This document shows, one piece after another, positions 37,767-38,285 of a DNA stretch of 38,285 nt. Position numbers and translations under genes: made by a program. This stretch comes from Arenibacter palladensis (GTDB lineage Bacteria > Bacteroidota > Bacteroidia > Flavobacteriales > Flavobacteriaceae): the NCBI RefSeq assembly GCF_900129275.1, contig NZ_FQUX01000010.1, positions 72,143-110,427 of the forward strand, written 5' to 3'. The notes beneath the pieces are model-generated. The model saw only the letters and a program-made list of their open reading frames with translations, was not told the origin of the DNA and made no database searches. Numbering within the stretch: the first letter of the stretch is position 1; each line of letters begins with the position of its first letter.

Positions 37767-37805
37767 AAACCCCTATCAAAGCAATTTGATGGGGGTTTTT
37801 GTTTT
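37767..37805 (+). terminator. Rho-independent terminator of dnaK
   Basis: AACCCCTATCAAA pairs with TTTGATGGGGGTT around a GCAA loop (one mismatch) and runs into TTTTTGTTTT. It lies about 20 bp after the stop codon. Confidence 0.92.
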
Positions 37806-37815
37806 ATGTGGTTAT

Positions 37816-38136
37816 AGCCAAGAGCCAAGAGCCAAGAGCCAAAAGTGAAGAGCCAAGAGGCAAAAGCCAAAAGCGAAGAGTAAAGAAAAAAGAGAATAGA
37901 TAAATGGGATAATGTGAAAATTTACCAATGGGTCAATGTGGAAATGATGGGATAGCCAAAAGCCAGAAGGCAAAAGGCAAAAGTGAAGAGAAGAGAGAAA
38001 AGAGAAAAGATTAATGGGATAATGTGAAAATGTATCAATGGAGTAATGAATCAATGTATCAATTAGATGATTTGGAGATTTGGAAATTTGATAATGAGTT
38101 AATGTGGTAATGTGAAAATGAACGAATTGTCTAATG
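37816..38136 (+). repeat. Composite 8-bp / 7-bp array with two heptad blocks
   Basis: Heptads 37816-37899 (12 x 7, the longest block, starting with three agccaag units), octamers to about 37953, heptads 37954-38009 (8 x 7), then 16 octamers from 38009 to 38136. The order and orientation are the same as in the other islands. Confidence 0.88.
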
Positions 38137-38285
38137 TGGAAAGTAGAATGATGCATTATAAATGTTTTCTATAAATTATGAGGTCTCTTTCGATAGTTGT
38201 CGTGATGCCCTTACAATGACGAAATTAAGGGCTCCTTCCCTTGGTTAAGGGAAGGTGGATTCTCCGCCAGCAGCGGAGGAGACGG
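38113..38285 (+). repeat. Long direct repeat flanking dnaK, right copy (cut by the window edge)
   Basis: Matches 34493-34665 with three mismatches in 173 bases. It still matches at the last base of the window. Confidence 0.95.

Overview
The window is chromosomal DNA from a member of the Bacteroidota, most likely a marine or soil Flavobacteriaceae; I cannot name the genus. The evidence is AT-rich DNA, many small lipoproteins with short signal peptides, DUF4252 and fasciclin proteins, an ABC-F protein of the YbiT type, promoters of the TTG-N19..21-TAnnTTTG type, and no reliance on Shine-Dalgarno sequences. No phage, insertion sequence, integrase, tRNA, rRNA or CRISPR array is visible.

Layout. 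1-4.2 kb, all minus strand: the 5' part of a secreted tandem-repeat peptide gene; a LytTR regulator whose receiver domain has lost its phospho-acceptor Asp and conserved Lys; and a compact operon of glutaminyl cyclase, hotdog thioesterase and a beta-helix-like lipoprotein. 4.4-6.3 kb, plus strand: the SRP RNA with a textbook promoter, an SDR oxidoreductase, and a transaldolase-family gene with a strong terminator. 6.3-16.1 kb: two TlpA-like lipoproteins (one without CxxC), an ABC-F protein with one degenerate ATP site, hypothetical membrane or lipoproteins, a fasciclin protein, and pheT. 16.2-23.9 kb: leuA-leuB (no leuCD alongside), a helical conserved protein, an EamA permease, a DUF4252 lipoprotein, an RluA-type pseudouridine synthase, panB and an NTF2-like secreted protein.

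23.9-30.0 kb, minus strand, is the most unusual gene cluster. Two paralogous secreted proteins, each a Reg_prop-like beta-propeller fused to an unrecognised helical domain, flank a DUF3748/YidR-like propeller lipoprotein. Last in the row is a secreted glycerophosphodiesterase relic that has lost its middle but kept both ends in frame. This looks like a periplasmic or surface catabolic operon of unknown substrate.

30.0-38.3 kb carries sdaA, an ADP-ribose pyrophosphatase-like metallophosphoesterase and dnaK, separated by gene-free islands packed with repeats. The islands contain (i) degenerate tandem arrays with a strict 8-bp period (an RAT core every 8 bases, up to 36 units without an indel), (ii) purine-rich blocks with a strict 7-bp period that lead into the 8-bp arrays in a fixed order and orientation, (iii) several hairpin-forming repeat families, and (iv) a near-identical direct repeat of at least 173 bp on both sides of dnaK. 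dnaK is preceded by a -24/-12 (sigma-54-like) promoter candidate and a TGACA-N3-TGTCA dyad.
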